44,459 nucleotides of DNA from CAYILR01 sp964364175 (GCA_964364175.1 CAYILR010000038.1:1-44459); one strand, 5' to 3'; counted from the first letter of the stretch, positions 1 to 7,355 are shown. A program made the numbers and translations. The notes: generated from the letters alone by a model not told the origin.

Positions 1-60
1 ACCCCTGGGTCAAAACCTGCAAAGGGGTGGGTCAACTCAGCTGCAATCGGCCACACAGAG
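1..60. repeat. possible end of an IS21-family element, cut by the window edge
   Basis: Two tandem degenerate copies of a TGGGTCAA...GCAA..GG unit lie in the first 55 bases (TGGGTCAA at about 6-13 and 29-36, each followed by GCAA). Tandem GGGTCAA blocks of this kind are typical of IS21-family termini. No istA or istB coding sequence is visible because the window starts here, so this is only a resemblance. It could equally be an unrelated short direct repeat. Confidence 0.3.
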
Positions 61-127
61 TACAAAACCATCCCTGGAGTTGGACGAAATTCTTGATTTT
101 TTGTCAATCGCTCAATCATCGCTACCA

Positions 128-364
128 TTATACAACAACAAAGAATTCTCGAACATGAACTTTGAACGCTCTGGCAAGCCGTTGAAGAGTGTAAAGGTTG
201 AAACTATAAACGCCGCTTTCAAGTTTTTGATAGTGTCGATAGTTGAAACCAAACTGAATCATATCTTCTTGTGTCAAACGATTGGCTTTTCTTATCCGCT
301 TCACGTTAGTGCTGATTAATTTTAAAAGTCGTTCGTAATCCTTATCTTTTTTGTTACCCACCAA
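128..364 (-). CDS. XRE/HTH_3-family transcriptional regulator, small
   Basis: This 78-residue protein is almost entirely one Cro/CI-type helix-turn-helix domain. The recognition region (TQEDMIQFGFNYRHYQKLESG, split around residues 31-51) and the YTLQRLARAFKV helix (about 58-69) match the HTH_3 pattern. It probably binds DNA as a dimer and represses its own promoter or a neighbour. The start is TTG at 364 or GTG at 361; an in-frame stop lies just upstream, so no longer form is possible. It is divergent from the PH-domain gene, and an inverted repeat lies between them. The target is unknown. A regulator of the surrounding element is the simplest reading. Confidence 0.65.
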   Translation of the reverse strand: MVGNKKDKDYERLLKLISTNVKRIRKANRLTQEDMIQFGFNYRHYQKLESGVYSFNLYTLQRLARAFKVHVREFFVVV

Positions 365-394
365 AGATATTTTTGGTCAGACGATCTATTTAGA

Positions 395-416
395 ACACGT
401 ACTATAAAGTTCGTGT
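395..416. promoter_or_regulatory. inverted repeat between the XRE regulator and the PH-domain gene
   Basis: ACACG (395-399) and CGTGT (412-416) form a dyad with a 12-base spacer in the divergent intergenic region. Position and symmetry suit an operator for the neighbouring HTH protein; binding is inferred. Confidence 0.4.
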
Positions 417-470
417 ATTTAATGCCGATCAATCTAAAGATAACGGATTTAATTTGGAAGGAGAGACTGC

Positions 471-941
471 ATGGCATTTCAGCTTAAAAATGGCGAAACA
501 AAAACATTTGAGGCTCATTTTCACTGGTCAAACTATGTATCGCCAGCACTTTGGGCTGGTATGATGTTGCTTCTTGCAATCTTACTTTTACAAGCAAATG
601 CGAGGGGATATTCAGCTGGTGTTCCTCTAGTATGTATTGCATTAGTAGTTGGGCTATTACCTTTCGGATATCGAGTTCTGCAAAACAAAACTAAAAAATA
701 CATCCTGACAAATCAGAGAATTTTTGTGGAACATGGAATTCTTGCCAAAACCAGAATCGACATACCATACGCTAAAATTAATGACACAGTAATGAAACAA
801 GGAATTCTACAAAGGCTTCTAGGGTCAGGTGACGTGGTTGTGTTTACGGGAAACGATAAGGCTTTGATACTTAGCGGCTTAGATTGTCCAAACGAGTTCA
901 TGGAAAAAATCTCGGACCATATTTCAAAAAAGGTCGCATAG
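471..941 (+). CDS. PH-domain (bPH/DUF304-like) membrane protein
   Basis: A 156-residue protein with two predicted membrane segments (about residues 23-44 and 49-70). A C-terminal soluble domain follows, with the bacterial PH-domain signature: YILTNQRIFVEHGIL, then IPYAKINDTVMKQGILQRLLGSGDVVVFTG. Bacterial proteins of this type (YdbS/YdbT-like) are envelope proteins of poorly known role. A strong Shine-Dalgarno (GGAAGGAG) lies about eight bases before the ATG. It is followed directly by a small lipoprotein gene on the same strand, so the three genes at 471-1857 may form one transcript. The fold call is fairly safe; the function is not known. Confidence 0.7.
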   Translation: MAFQLKNGETKTFEAHFHWSNYVSPALWAGMMLLLAILLLQANARGYSAGVPLVCIALVVGLLPFGYRVLQNKTKKYILTNQRIFVEHGILAKTRIDIPYAKINDTVMKQGILQRLLGSGDVVVFTGNDKALILSGLDCPNEFMEKISDHISKKVA

Positions 942-943
942 CC

Positions 944-1204
944 ATGCGTCTCACGATCAGAACCCTGATCCTACTTTTACTATTGTCTGCATGTGGAACA
1001 GAAGATTCTGCAAAAAAAACTACATCTACCAGTTCCTCCAGTACATCCAGTGGTCAGTCCTGCGCAGATCCGAGTGATTCAATGTCTGGCTGCTGTTCAG
1101 GACATGGTGGCGGAAAAAAATGTGGCGACAAGCAATATTACTTCAGTTCGTCAGGAAAATTGATCTGTGATGACGGTACTGAGTCAGACAAATGTAAAAA
1201 ATGA
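944..1204 (+). CDS. small cysteine-rich lipoprotein
   Basis: An 86-residue protein with a signal sequence ending in the lipobox LLSAC, so Cys at about residue 16 should be lipidated. A Ser/Thr-rich linker follows, then a compact Cys-rich module (SGCCSGHGGG, then KCGDKQYYF, LICDDGTES and a final CKK). The ATG at 944 was chosen over an upstream in-frame ATG at 884 because it places the signal peptide at the N-terminus. Its stop overlaps the next start (ATGA), which indicates translational coupling to the exported nuclease. The Cys/His pattern suggests a disulfide-bonded or metal-binding tail. No function can be assigned. Confidence 0.6.
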   Translation: MRLTIRTLILLLLLSACGTEDSAKKTTSTSSSSTSSGQSCADPSDSMSGCCSGHGGGKKCGDKQYYFSSSGKLICDDGTESDKCKK

Positions 1205-1857
1205 ACACTCCAATTGGAGTAAGGCTATTTCTGGTGAGTATTGCAATATTGACAGCGTACTGCGGTCAAATTAAGCAAGTCACAGAAAAGAAAACACCCG
1301 AGCAAAACAAAGAAGAGAGCACTCTTTCACAACTCAAGGTGAATGATTCTCCCAACTGTAAAAACAAAAAATACTATCGGGAACACTGGAAACATTGGGT
1401 GGACGAAAATGGCGATTGCCATGATACGCGACAGGAAGTTCTCATTTCACGGAGCGTGCAGTCGGTTTCCTACAAAGAGGGAGGCTGCAAGGTGGAGAAG
1501 GGAAAATGGACCGACCCTTACGACGCTGAAGAGTTCACTCAGCCCTCTGAGCTGGATATCGACCACATGGTACCACTCAAAAACGCTCATGAATCTGGTG
1601 GGTGCGACTGGGATTCAGAAAAAAAGAAAGGCTACGCCAATTTTTTGGGCAATTCCTACCATCTCATGCCGGTCAAATCGTCTGAGAATCGTTCCAAAAG
1701 CGATAAGTCACCTGACCAGTGGAAACCCTCCAATAAAGATTACTACTGCACCTATGCCAAGAATTGGATCTCCATCAAAAAGGATTGGGGATTGTCTATC
1801 ACCAACAAAGAAAAAACTGCATTGGAAGACATGCTGAGCGAGTGTAAAGCTCAATAG
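1201..1857 (+). CDS. exported HNH-type (DUF1524/GmrSD C-terminal-like) nuclease lipoprotein
   Basis: A 218-residue protein. The N-terminal segment ends in a lipobox-like LTAYC, predicting export and lipid anchoring. The C-terminal half carries the HNH signature: LDIDHMVPLKNAHESGG (about residues 119-135), the FLGNSYHLMPVKSSENRSKSDK block and a YCTYAKNWISIKKDWGL segment. This is the layout of secreted HNH/DUF1524 nucleases; His-Met-Val-Pro-Leu supplies the metal-site His. It overlaps the preceding lipoprotein gene by four bases. Catalytic residues look intact. Likely roles are extracellular DNA degradation or nutrient scavenging; an anti-competitor effector is also possible. Confidence 0.7.
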   Translation: MNTPIGVRLFLVSIAILTAYCGQIKQVTEKKTPEQNKEESTLSQLKVNDSPNCKNKKYYREHWKHWVDENGDCHDTRQEVLISRSVQSVSYKEGGCKVEKGKWTDPYDAEEFTQPSELDIDHMVPLKNAHESGGCDWDSEKKKGYANFLGNSYHLMPVKSSENRSKSDKSPDQWKPSNKDYYCTYAKNWISIKKDWGLSITNKEKTALEDMLSECKAQ

Positions 1858-1951
1858 TGGAACTGGTACCTAAAAATTAGGTTTAACGTTGAATAAAAAT
1901 TTGCTATTCTGATGTCAATTGACTACCCCTGTCGCTTCGGTGGCAGGGCGC

Positions 1952-1983
1952 GAGGCCGCCTTCGGGCGGCCTCTGCTTTTTTT
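1952..1983 (+). terminator. strong intrinsic terminator or attenuator hairpin
   Basis: A perfect 9-bp stem GAGGCCGCC / GGCGGCCTC encloses a TTCG tetraloop (1961-1964) and is followed by TGCTTTTTTT. Just upstream lies a second weaker hairpin (CCCTG 1928-1932 with CAGGG 1943-1947). It would end the 471-1857 transcript. It also ends two bases before the start codon of the NYN gene, so it may instead attenuate that gene. Confidence 0.85.
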
Positions 1984-1985
1984 AT

Positions 1986-2615
1986 ATGTTGAAACAAACC
2001 ATAGTCTATATCGACGGATTCAATCTCTACTTTGGCGCACTCAAAGGGACTCCTTATCGGTGGTTGGACTTGGACAAACTCTGTAGCTATTTACTTCCAC
2101 AGAATGTCGTTACACACTTTCGTTATTTTTCTGCGCGAGTGAGCGCAAGACCAAACGATCCAGACGCTCCAATGCGTCAAGAAACCTACTGGAGAGCACT
2201 GAGGAGCATTCCGCATCTTGAAATCTATCAGGGGCATTTTTCTGCGCACGTAAAGTCTATGCCTGTTGCCAAGCCGCGCGCAGGACATGCACCGACAGTA
2301 AAAGTCATATCAACTCAAGAAAAAGGATCAGATGTGAATCTGGCTGCTCATCTACTCATGGATGCTTTTAAGGGGCGGTTTGACGTCGCCGTGGTCATTA
2401 GCAATGATTCGGATTTGATCACTCCAATACGCATGGTTCGTGAAGAATTCAAAAAAACTGTGGGGATTTTGAATCCATATGAAAACCCCAGCAAAGATTT
2501 ATTTAAACTTGCGTCTTTTTACAAACCCATCCGGCAGAACGTTTTGCAACTCAGCCAATTTCCGGTGACTATGAAGGACTCGCGGGGCGAGTTTCACAAA
2601 CCAATGAGTTGGTAG
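1986..2615 (+). CDS. NYN-domain (LabA/DUF88-like) nuclease
   Basis: A 209-residue NYN/PIN-like protein. Motif one is IVYIDGFNLYFG at residues 6-17 with its acidic Asp. A second acidic site sits in KGSDVNLAAHLLMDAF (about 112-127) and the third in VVISNDSDLITPIRMV (about 136-151). These match the metal-binding acidic cluster of NYN RNases. The N-terminus fits the family, so the ATG at 1986 is probably right although no ribosome-binding site is visible and the terminator hairpin ends two bases before it. The short uncharged tail after residue 170 has no recognised domain. In a mobile element such proteins may act in RNA decay or defence; that role is inferred. Confidence 0.8.
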   Translation: MLKQTIVYIDGFNLYFGALKGTPYRWLDLDKLCSYLLPQNVVTHFRYFSARVSARPNDPDAPMRQETYWRALRSIPHLEIYQGHFSAHVKSMPVAKPRAGHAPTVKVISTQEKGSDVNLAAHLLMDAFKGRFDVAVVISNDSDLITPIRMVREEFKKTVGILNPYENPSKDLFKLASFYKPIRQNVLQLSQFPVTMKDSRGEFHKPMSW

Positions 2616-2652
2616 TTGGATGGTTTGCAGCCCAACTCATTGGAGTCCAGTC

Positions 2653-2834
2653 GTGTTCCCGGTGTTCCCAAAGTTCTATTACCGTCAATTTAATAAATCC
2701 GCTATAAAATCAAATCCTTGAACAAGCACAAACCACCAATAGAAAGAACACCGAAATCACCGCTCAAACATTGGTGTTCCAGTAAAATCCTGTGTAATTT
2801 CATCTATGAGAACAGCTGGAACACCGGGAACACC
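2653..2834. repeat. iteron-like cluster of GGTGTTCC octamers
   Basis: Six copies of GGTGTTC(C) or its complement occur here: 2653-2659, 2661-2668 and 2773-2780 forward; 2746-2752, 2818-2825 and 2827-2834 reverse. The paired copies 2653-2668 and 2819-2834 form a 16-base inverted repeat. The cluster covers the 3' end of the DUF927 gene (encoding a GVPGVP stretch) and the 140-base gap after it. Clustered short repeats next to a replication-type gene suggest an origin, which is inferred. No other coding signal is visible in 2616-2756. Confidence 0.45.
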
Positions 2835-4535
2835 TTCTTGGGAGTCGTCCATGATTGTAGATCGAATCCGGTAGACCCGGGTCTTTCTCATGCCAGGAAG
2901 GTTCATGGAGGTGGCGCTCTTACCACCCGATCCAGAAATTAAATGACCACGCTTTATGAGACATTTTGCGACAAATCTGGAATCCAACCCTTTACAGATT
3001 TCTTTTGTGAACACCTCAGTAAAAACAAGCCACTCAGTATCACCCTCCACTAGGTGCCAGAAGCCAGCTCTTTTCTGCGGAGAAGTATAAGACTCCTCAT
3101 GATTACCATTCACGATCTCAGAGAAGCGAGATTTCCCGTACTGTTGAAAAAAACTGATCACTCTGTCCATTGCTTTCTCTTCTTCAGAGTTTTTTGTATT
3201 ATTTCGTGTCGAAAGCCAGGCATTGAAGCAGACGCTGGTGGCTTCAAATGCTCGAGTTGGCTTCCAAGGCAGGATTTTGTAATGAACAGCTAGCTCTCCT
3301 GCAGCAGCGATCAGAGCAAACCGATTGCAGGCTCGCGTCACCTGCCCCTCTGCCTCAGATGGCAAAAAATTCTTGCTGAACTGAGTTTGTACTGATTGAA
3401 CAAATTGAATCGCAGAATCCATATTTTGTGTCAGCTTCTCCAAGAAAGCGCGGATTGGAGTCCCATAATAATCTAATGAGTTACGTTTCAAGATCTGAGC
3501 AAACTCACTCGGACTTTGGAATCCATGGAGCATCTCAAATAATCCCATTCCCTTTTCTGCATCTGCAGGCAAATCAAGCATTCGAACCTCTTGACCAGCA
3601 TGTACTTTTTGTCCTACTTCGGACATGTGACTCTCTAAGCTAATCTCTCCAGATGAAAGAAATAATAAACGCCACTCCGCACTTTTCCTGGCGAGGCCTT
3701 TGACGTTGGAGCGTTGCTTTCCAATTCCTAGACTTAATTGATAGGCAACAATACCTGCGTCATGTGGATCAACCTGTTTCAGTTCATCGAGTAGCAAAAG
3801 GGCGTCGTTGTGCTCTCTCGCCATGGACTCAATTCCATTCGCTGTAGACCTCCATGTACGAACGAACCCAGTGTGAGTCCCTCCCCCCCAGACACTTCCC
3901 GCTAAAAGAAGCGCCGTCGTTTTTCCAACGCTTGAGCTACCTCGTAAATGTATTCCGCCGTTTTCTTCACCCAGTAGCTTAAGCAACGGTGGAGTAAATC
4001 CCAGTGATAAAGCTAACTCCAAACGAGAATTTCCTTCACAATATGCAGCAACGCGATCCCGCCAATCCTGCAAACTCCCTGCAGTTTTCAAACGCGACTC
4101 AATCTGGCCTCCCAATTGCAAAATTGGTTTCTCCTTTTCGTCTGGGGAAAACGTTTTATCAACGAGCACAAACGAGTCATTATGCCATCCAATCTGATCT
4201 ACACATAGGACCTTCTCACTGACCTGATAGGACTGGAGATACTCAGCTAACTTATCTCGTGCTTTTCTAGAGGTTGATATCTGGACCCCGAAGCTAAGTA
4301 AAATTTCGCGGTATGCTGCATGATCTCCAGCCATCATGGCCATCGGCATTGCCCAACTATGCTGCTTTCCGTCTCGATCTTTAAATTGAAGGAGACGACC
4401 CCAGTTTTCACTTTTCTCATCCCTAGTATCGGAAAGAATATCGATCCGAGAACAAATCCACTGTGGTTCGATACTGGGTTCGACAAAATATACACCCGAA
4501 TCTTTTACCAAAAAAGCATCATTGCCACCGCTCAT
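2757..4535 (-). CDS. DUF927-domain helicase/primase-like ATPase
   Basis: A 592-residue protein. Residues about 45-130 carry the DUF927 N-terminal pattern (WGRLLQFKDRDGKQHSWAMP, then a VDQIGW block). A P-loop follows (GSSSVGKT, 199-206) and a Walker B LLLLDE (247-252). Downstream are an HTGFVRTWRSTANGIESMA segment and a GIGKQRSN element typical of the family. Such proteins are encoded by phages, satellites and integrative elements and are thought to act in element replication. The first 17 bases overlap the small upstream ORF, so the AlpA-small ORF-DUF927 genes read as one operon. No separate primase domain was recognised, and the C-terminal 150 residues are unassigned. Confidence 0.8.
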   Translation of the reverse strand: MSGGNDAFLVKDSGVYFVEPSIEPQWICSRIDILSDTRDEKSENWGRLLQFKDRDGKQHSWAMPMAMMAGDHAAYREILLSFGVQISTSRKARDKLAEYLQSYQVSEKVLCVDQIGWHNDSFVLVDKTFSPDEKEKPILQLGGQIESRLKTAGSLQDWRDRVAAYCEGNSRLELALSLGFTPPLLKLLGEENGGIHLRGSSSVGKTTALLLAGSVWGGGTHTGFVRTWRSTANGIESMAREHNDALLLLDELKQVDPHDAGIVAYQLSLGIGKQRSNVKGLARKSAEWRLLFLSSGEISLESHMSEVGQKVHAGQEVRMLDLPADAEKGMGLFEMLHGFQSPSEFAQILKRNSLDYYGTPIRAFLEKLTQNMDSAIQFVQSVQTQFSKNFLPSEAEGQVTRACNRFALIAAAGELAVHYKILPWKPTRAFEATSVCFNAWLSTRNNTKNSEEEKAMDRVISFFQQYGKSRFSEIVNGNHEESYTSPQKRAGFWHLVEGDTEWLVFTEVFTKEICKGLDSRFVAKCLIKRGHLISGSGGKSATSMNLPGMRKTRVYRIRSTIMDDSQEGVPGVPAVLIDEITQDFTGTPMFER

Positions 4536-4752
4536 TTCGACCCCCTACGCGTTTAAGGTTTTTTTCAAGCGTTGCAAAGATAGCTATAAGCGACTGCTTC
4601 AGTTCAAAAATATGATCACTACGATCATCCAGAAACGGCTCCGCCTTTCGATGAAGATCTTCGAGAAGAAAGACTGCGACTTGAAAAAGCCATTTTGCCA
4701 TTTCAATACGAAAAATAGGATCAGCTTTAAACATGTCCGTTCTCCTCGTCAT
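4519..4752 (-). CDS. small hypothetical protein in the AlpA-DUF927 operon
   Basis: A 77-residue ORF that overlaps the AlpA gene by 26 bases and the DUF927 gene by 17 bases on the same strand, as expected for a translationally coupled element operon. It is largely helical and amphipathic (IEMAKWLFQVAVFLLEDLH, then HIFELKQSLIAIFATLEKNL), with a basic C-terminus. There is no recognised domain. The overlaps and helical character argue that it is real. It could be an accessory replication or regulatory peptide. Confidence 0.5.
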   Translation of the reverse strand: MTRRTDMFKADPIFRIEMAKWLFQVAVFLLEDLHRKAEPFLDDRSDHIFELKQSLIAIFATLEKNLKRVGGRNERWQ

Positions 4753-5011
4753 GGTTGTTAGATGCTTTTTTGCTTTGAGCTACTTGCTTCGCCAATGGCA
4801 TCTGCTGTTGCGGGTTAGGACGTTGTTTCGTCGCTAGGGAATCTAGCCATGTTTTGATTGTCGATTCTTTCCAGCCGATCCGTCGTGGCCCCACATTGAT
4901 TGGACGCGGAAACTTTCCAGTTTTGATCCACCTCCAAAGAGTTGTTCGACTGATGCCAGGCACGACTTTAAAAAGCAGATCATTAACAAATACAAGTTTT
5001 TCTAATTCCAC
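4727..5011 (-). CDS. AlpA-family (MerR-like HTH) element regulator
   Basis: A 94-residue protein with the AlpA/phage-regulatory signature: VVPGISRTTLWRWIKTGKFP (about residues 17-36), then NVGPRRIGWKESTIKTWLDS. AlpA proteins activate excision or integrase expression of P4-like elements. The start is GTG at 5011, with AAAGGA eight bases upstream. An inverted repeat lies just before the ribosome-binding site. The tail after residue 65 is Gln/Lys-rich and low in complexity. Its place beside an integrase and DUF927 supports a role in controlling element excision or replication. Confidence 0.8.
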   Translation of the reverse strand: MELEKLVFVNDLLFKVVPGISRTTLWRWIKTGKFPRPINVGPRRIGWKESTIKTWLDSLATKQRPNPQQQMPLAKQVAQSKKASNNHDEENGHV

Positions 5012-5026
5012 GGTTTAGTCCTTTCT

Positions 5027-5048
5027 GTTTCCTAGTAATCCAGGAAAC
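5027..5048. promoter_or_regulatory. inverted repeat before the AlpA-like gene
   Basis: A perfect 7-bp dyad, GTTTCCT (5027-5033) and AGGAAAC (5042-5048), with an 8-base spacer lies about 15 bases before the AlpA start and just ahead of its ribosome-binding site. It could be an operator or a weak RNA hairpin. There is no T-tract, so a terminator is unlikely. Confidence 0.4.
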
Positions 5049-5081
5049 AATTTGGAACTTCCCATAGTTTCAGAATTTTAT

Positions 5082-5888
5082 TTAGTAGTTAGATTCTTGT
5101 TGATCCTCACTAGACTCTAGTGGGATTTTTTTCAAAAAGTCAGAGAAATATTTTTGCATATTTTTTTCAGAAGTTCCTGGGATTGGATCTCCATTTTTAT
5201 CCTGAAGACCATCAAAGCGGCTCCTATGATTGTCAATTGCATCAGCAATCTTGGCAACTATTGGCATTCCATTTTTGAGCAATGTCCCCTCGTATTCAGG
5301 TGGTGGATTATGCAATATCTCAAAAAAAGCGCTAAATATTGGGCTTCTTTTTTTTGCATAATGTTTGCCTCGTCCATCCTTTTTTTTCTCGCATTGATCC
5401 GGCGAATGTGTAGTCCGATTTTTTGTTGCCTGATGAGTGGGATCAAATACGCTAGAGTGACTCTTTAAAATTTCATTGAGATCTTCCCCAGAAATTAGCA
5501 AATCCAATGGATCTATAGGCAGAGAATAAAATTTATGCTCATCACAAAGCGATGCAGCAGCAAACAGCTGTTCAGTGGTAGTAGGGATACGAAAACCTTC
5601 TGGAAAACTAAAATCCTGCCAAGAAAGGGCGCGACTTTTTAATTTATAGGAGATCATCAAACTGTCAAACTTTGGAACCGCACGACATTGTGCGTATAGT
5701 TCTTGTTTTAAAACTACCTCGACTCCATCGTCATCAAACCCAATTTCGATATCAGAATCCTTACTACATTTAATAGCAAAAAGGTTGGCGTAAAGTTTTT
5801 CATAGTTCTCTCTTCGCAAGAAAACTAAAGGATTTTCAATAATGGCACAAGCCTGTCTCAATGAATAAGTGGATTTGTTTATTAGCAT
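5082..5888 (-). CDS. hypothetical protein of the integrated element
   Basis: A 268-residue protein of no family I recognise. The first 120 residues look like a folded mixed alpha/beta domain. A polar Lys/Arg-rich linker (about residues 155-185) follows. The C-terminal 80 residues (PIFSAFFEILHNPPPEYEG, DGLQDKNGDPIPGTSEKNMQ) look like a small helical module. It overlaps the integrase stop by seven bases, so it is probably co-transcribed with int. The basic linker hints at nucleic-acid contact. A role in element maintenance is only a guess. Confidence 0.55.
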   Translation of the reverse strand: MLINKSTYSLRQACAIIENPLVFLRRENYEKLYANLFAIKCSKDSDIEIGFDDDGVEVVLKQELYAQCRAVPKFDSLMISYKLKSRALSWQDFSFPEGFRIPTTTEQLFAAASLCDEHKFYSLPIDPLDLLISGEDLNEILKSHSSVFDPTHQATKNRTTHSPDQCEKKKDGRGKHYAKKRSPIFSAFFEILHNPPPEYEGTLLKNGMPIVAKIADAIDNHRSRFDGLQDKNGDPIPGTSEKNMQKYFSDFLKKIPLESSEDQQESNY

Positions 5889-7057
5889 TTTGTTACCTCA
5901 AAAATAAATTCTCCCCAGCGTTCCAGTGCATCTTTTTTCTCATCCAAGTAATCATGCTGATCATAGACATCGCTGATCTCTTTCGCGCTTTTATGGGAGA
6001 GGATTTTTTCTCGAACTGTTTTCGGAATTTTGAGACGAGAAGCCATCAGGGTATCAACCGTGTGTCGTAAATCATGCACATGAAAGTCTTTCTCAATTCC
6101 TGATTGTAGTTTGATTTTCAGAAATCTCTTTTTTGGATAAGTCATAGGTCGACCGATAGGATCAATTGGGGAGGGAAATACAAAAGGACTGACCCCTGCT
6201 TGCTTTTTGAGTTCACTGAGAATCGCGGCTGCATGAGACGAAACGGGAATTTCTTGGCTGACTCGGTTCTTCATTCGTTCAAATGAAATCAAAGCTAGAC
6301 CAGTATTGAAGTCGATTTCACGCCAGCGAAGGTGCCCCATTTCCCTACCCGCACGCTGACCCATCAGAATACACAATTGAAAGAAGTCTCTGACTTGAGA
6401 AGTCGTTTTTTCCAATGCCCTCCAAAACATTCGGAGTTCAACTTCGTTGAGATAGACATCACGAGACTTTTCTTTTTTAGGCTTCCGGATATGCTCGGCT
6501 GGATTACTGGCGACAAGATCCTTTTCAAGACCCCAAGTAAACATAGTCTTGATGAGCTGCAAAACTCGGTTTGGCATCACCCGGGTGTCAGCCTTGAGTA
6601 GCTGATCAATCACTATATGGACGTGAGTTTTTGTGATCTCGTTGACGCTAACCTTTCCCCAAAGCGGAATCAGATGTTTTTCGATTTTACGACGATCTTC
6701 CTTTCCGCTATCGGCTTTTTGAATTGAGTGCTCAGAAAGAAATCGCTCTGCAAATTCATCGAATCGAAGCTGATTTGAACCACCCTTCTTTTCAAGCCAG
6801 ATATCAGCACCTAGCTGAATACGCGCTTTCTGCCGTCGCGCTTCTTCCCGTGCGGCTGTAAGGGTAATTTCAGGATAAGTACCAATCTTAACCCTCCGAA
6901 GCGTTCCTTTAATGCGGGTCAGAAGAAACCAGGTTTTCTTGCCATTAGCTGAAACTCTGAGAGTCAGTCCCGTCTGACTACGGTCCAAGAGTTCAAATGG
7001 AGCAGGATGTGGCTTGAGTGCTCTAATTTTTGAATCAGTAAGAAGTTCGACGCTCAT
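5882..7057 (-). CDS. P4-type tyrosine recombinase (integrase)
   Basis: A 391-residue integrase of usual length. It has an N-terminal DUF4102 arm-binding domain (residues 5-90, LTDSKIRALKP to KIGTYPEITLTAAREEA), a core-binding SAM-like region (about 97-180) and a catalytic domain. Visible catalytic residues are Arg235 (GQRAGREM), His328-x-x-Arg331 (HDLRH), His355 (LSHKS) and Tyr365 (DVYDQHDY). All are present, so the enzyme should be active. It should catalyse site-specific integration into the tRNA-Pro site that lies 170 bases upstream of its start. Short GGTAAC repeats lie in front of the gene. Confidence 0.93.
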   Translation of the reverse strand: MSVELLTDSKIRALKPHPAPFELLDRSQTGLTLRVSANGKKTWFLLTRIKGTLRRVKIGTYPEITLTAAREEARRQKARIQLGADIWLEKKGGSNQLRFDEFAERFLSEHSIQKADSGKEDRRKIEKHLIPLWGKVSVNEITKTHVHIVIDQLLKADTRVMPNRVLQLIKTMFTWGLEKDLVASNPAEHIRKPKKEKSRDVYLNEVELRMFWRALEKTTSQVRDFFQLCILMGQRAGREMGHLRWREIDFNTGLALISFERMKNRVSQEIPVSSHAAAILSELKKQAGVSPFVFPSPIDPIGRPMTYPKKRFLKIKLQSGIEKDFHVHDLRHTVDTLMASRLKIPKTVREKILSHKSAKEISDVYDQHDYLDEKKDALERWGEFIFEVTKC

Positions 7058-7079
7058 AATACTCTGACACCTAAAAAAA

Positions 7080-7104
7080 GGTAACGTATAGGTAACATTT
7101 TACC
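7080..7104. promoter_or_regulatory. GGTAAC repeats upstream of the integrase
   Basis: Two direct GGTAAC copies (7080-7085, 7091-7096) are followed by an inverted TTTACC (7099-7104), within 50 bases of the int start. They could be recombinase arm sites or an operator. The function is inferred from position only. Confidence 0.3.
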
Positions 7105-7225
7105 CGTGACACTATGAATAAATTTGAATTCTTGTGAAACACACTGAATCGTATTAACTATCGAAATCAAAAGGGAAATCATGTTGCATCGAGGTACGAC
7201 AGGTTTCGTTAGATTTCAAGGGCCT

Positions 7226-7275
7226 TTTGCATGGGGTGCAAGGGGTCGCTGGTTCGAATCCAGTCGCCCCGACCA
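7226..7275 (+). other. attachment site: 3' half of tRNA-Pro(GGG)
   Basis: The stretch folds as the 3' half of a tRNA-Pro. The anticodon loop is ATGGGGT (7231-7237, anticodon GGG) and GCAAG (7238-7242) forms the 3' anticodon stem. The T-stem is GCTGG/CCAGT around TTCGAAT (7248-7264). The 3' acceptor strand CGCCCCG (7265-7271) is followed by A and an encoded CCA. The matching 5' acceptor CGGGGCG and the D-arm are absent upstream, so this is not a complete gene. A truncated tRNA 3' end beside an integrase is the hallmark of an att site. Confidence 0.85.
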
Positions 7276-7355
7276 TTTTTCAAAAGGTCCATAATTACAT
7301 TTATTTAAGATAATAATTGACAAAAACACTCCCTGCATGGGATAAATACCGCCGC

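Larger units (their letters stand above)
1..7275. mobile_element. integrated element in tRNA-Pro(GGG), left end outside window
   Basis: A P4-type tyrosine integrase reads away from a truncated 3' half of a tRNA-Pro gene (7226-7275). The cargo to its left is typical of integrative elements: an AlpA-like regulator, a DUF927 helicase-like protein, an XRE regulator and nuclease genes. The tRNA fragment is on the plus strand and lacks its 5' half. The element must therefore lie to the left, with the rebuilt intact tRNA-Pro beyond position 1. The right boundary is well supported. How much of 1-2600 belongs to the same element is inferred. Confidence 0.7.

Noticed and set aside
1343..1837. Overlapping 164-residue ORF on the plus strand
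   Set aside because: It lies wholly inside the HNH lipoprotein gene in another frame, and that gene has clear motifs.
7190..7275. Complete tRNA-Pro gene
   Set aside because: The 5' acceptor strand (CGGGGCG) and the D-arm are absent, so only the 3' half remains.
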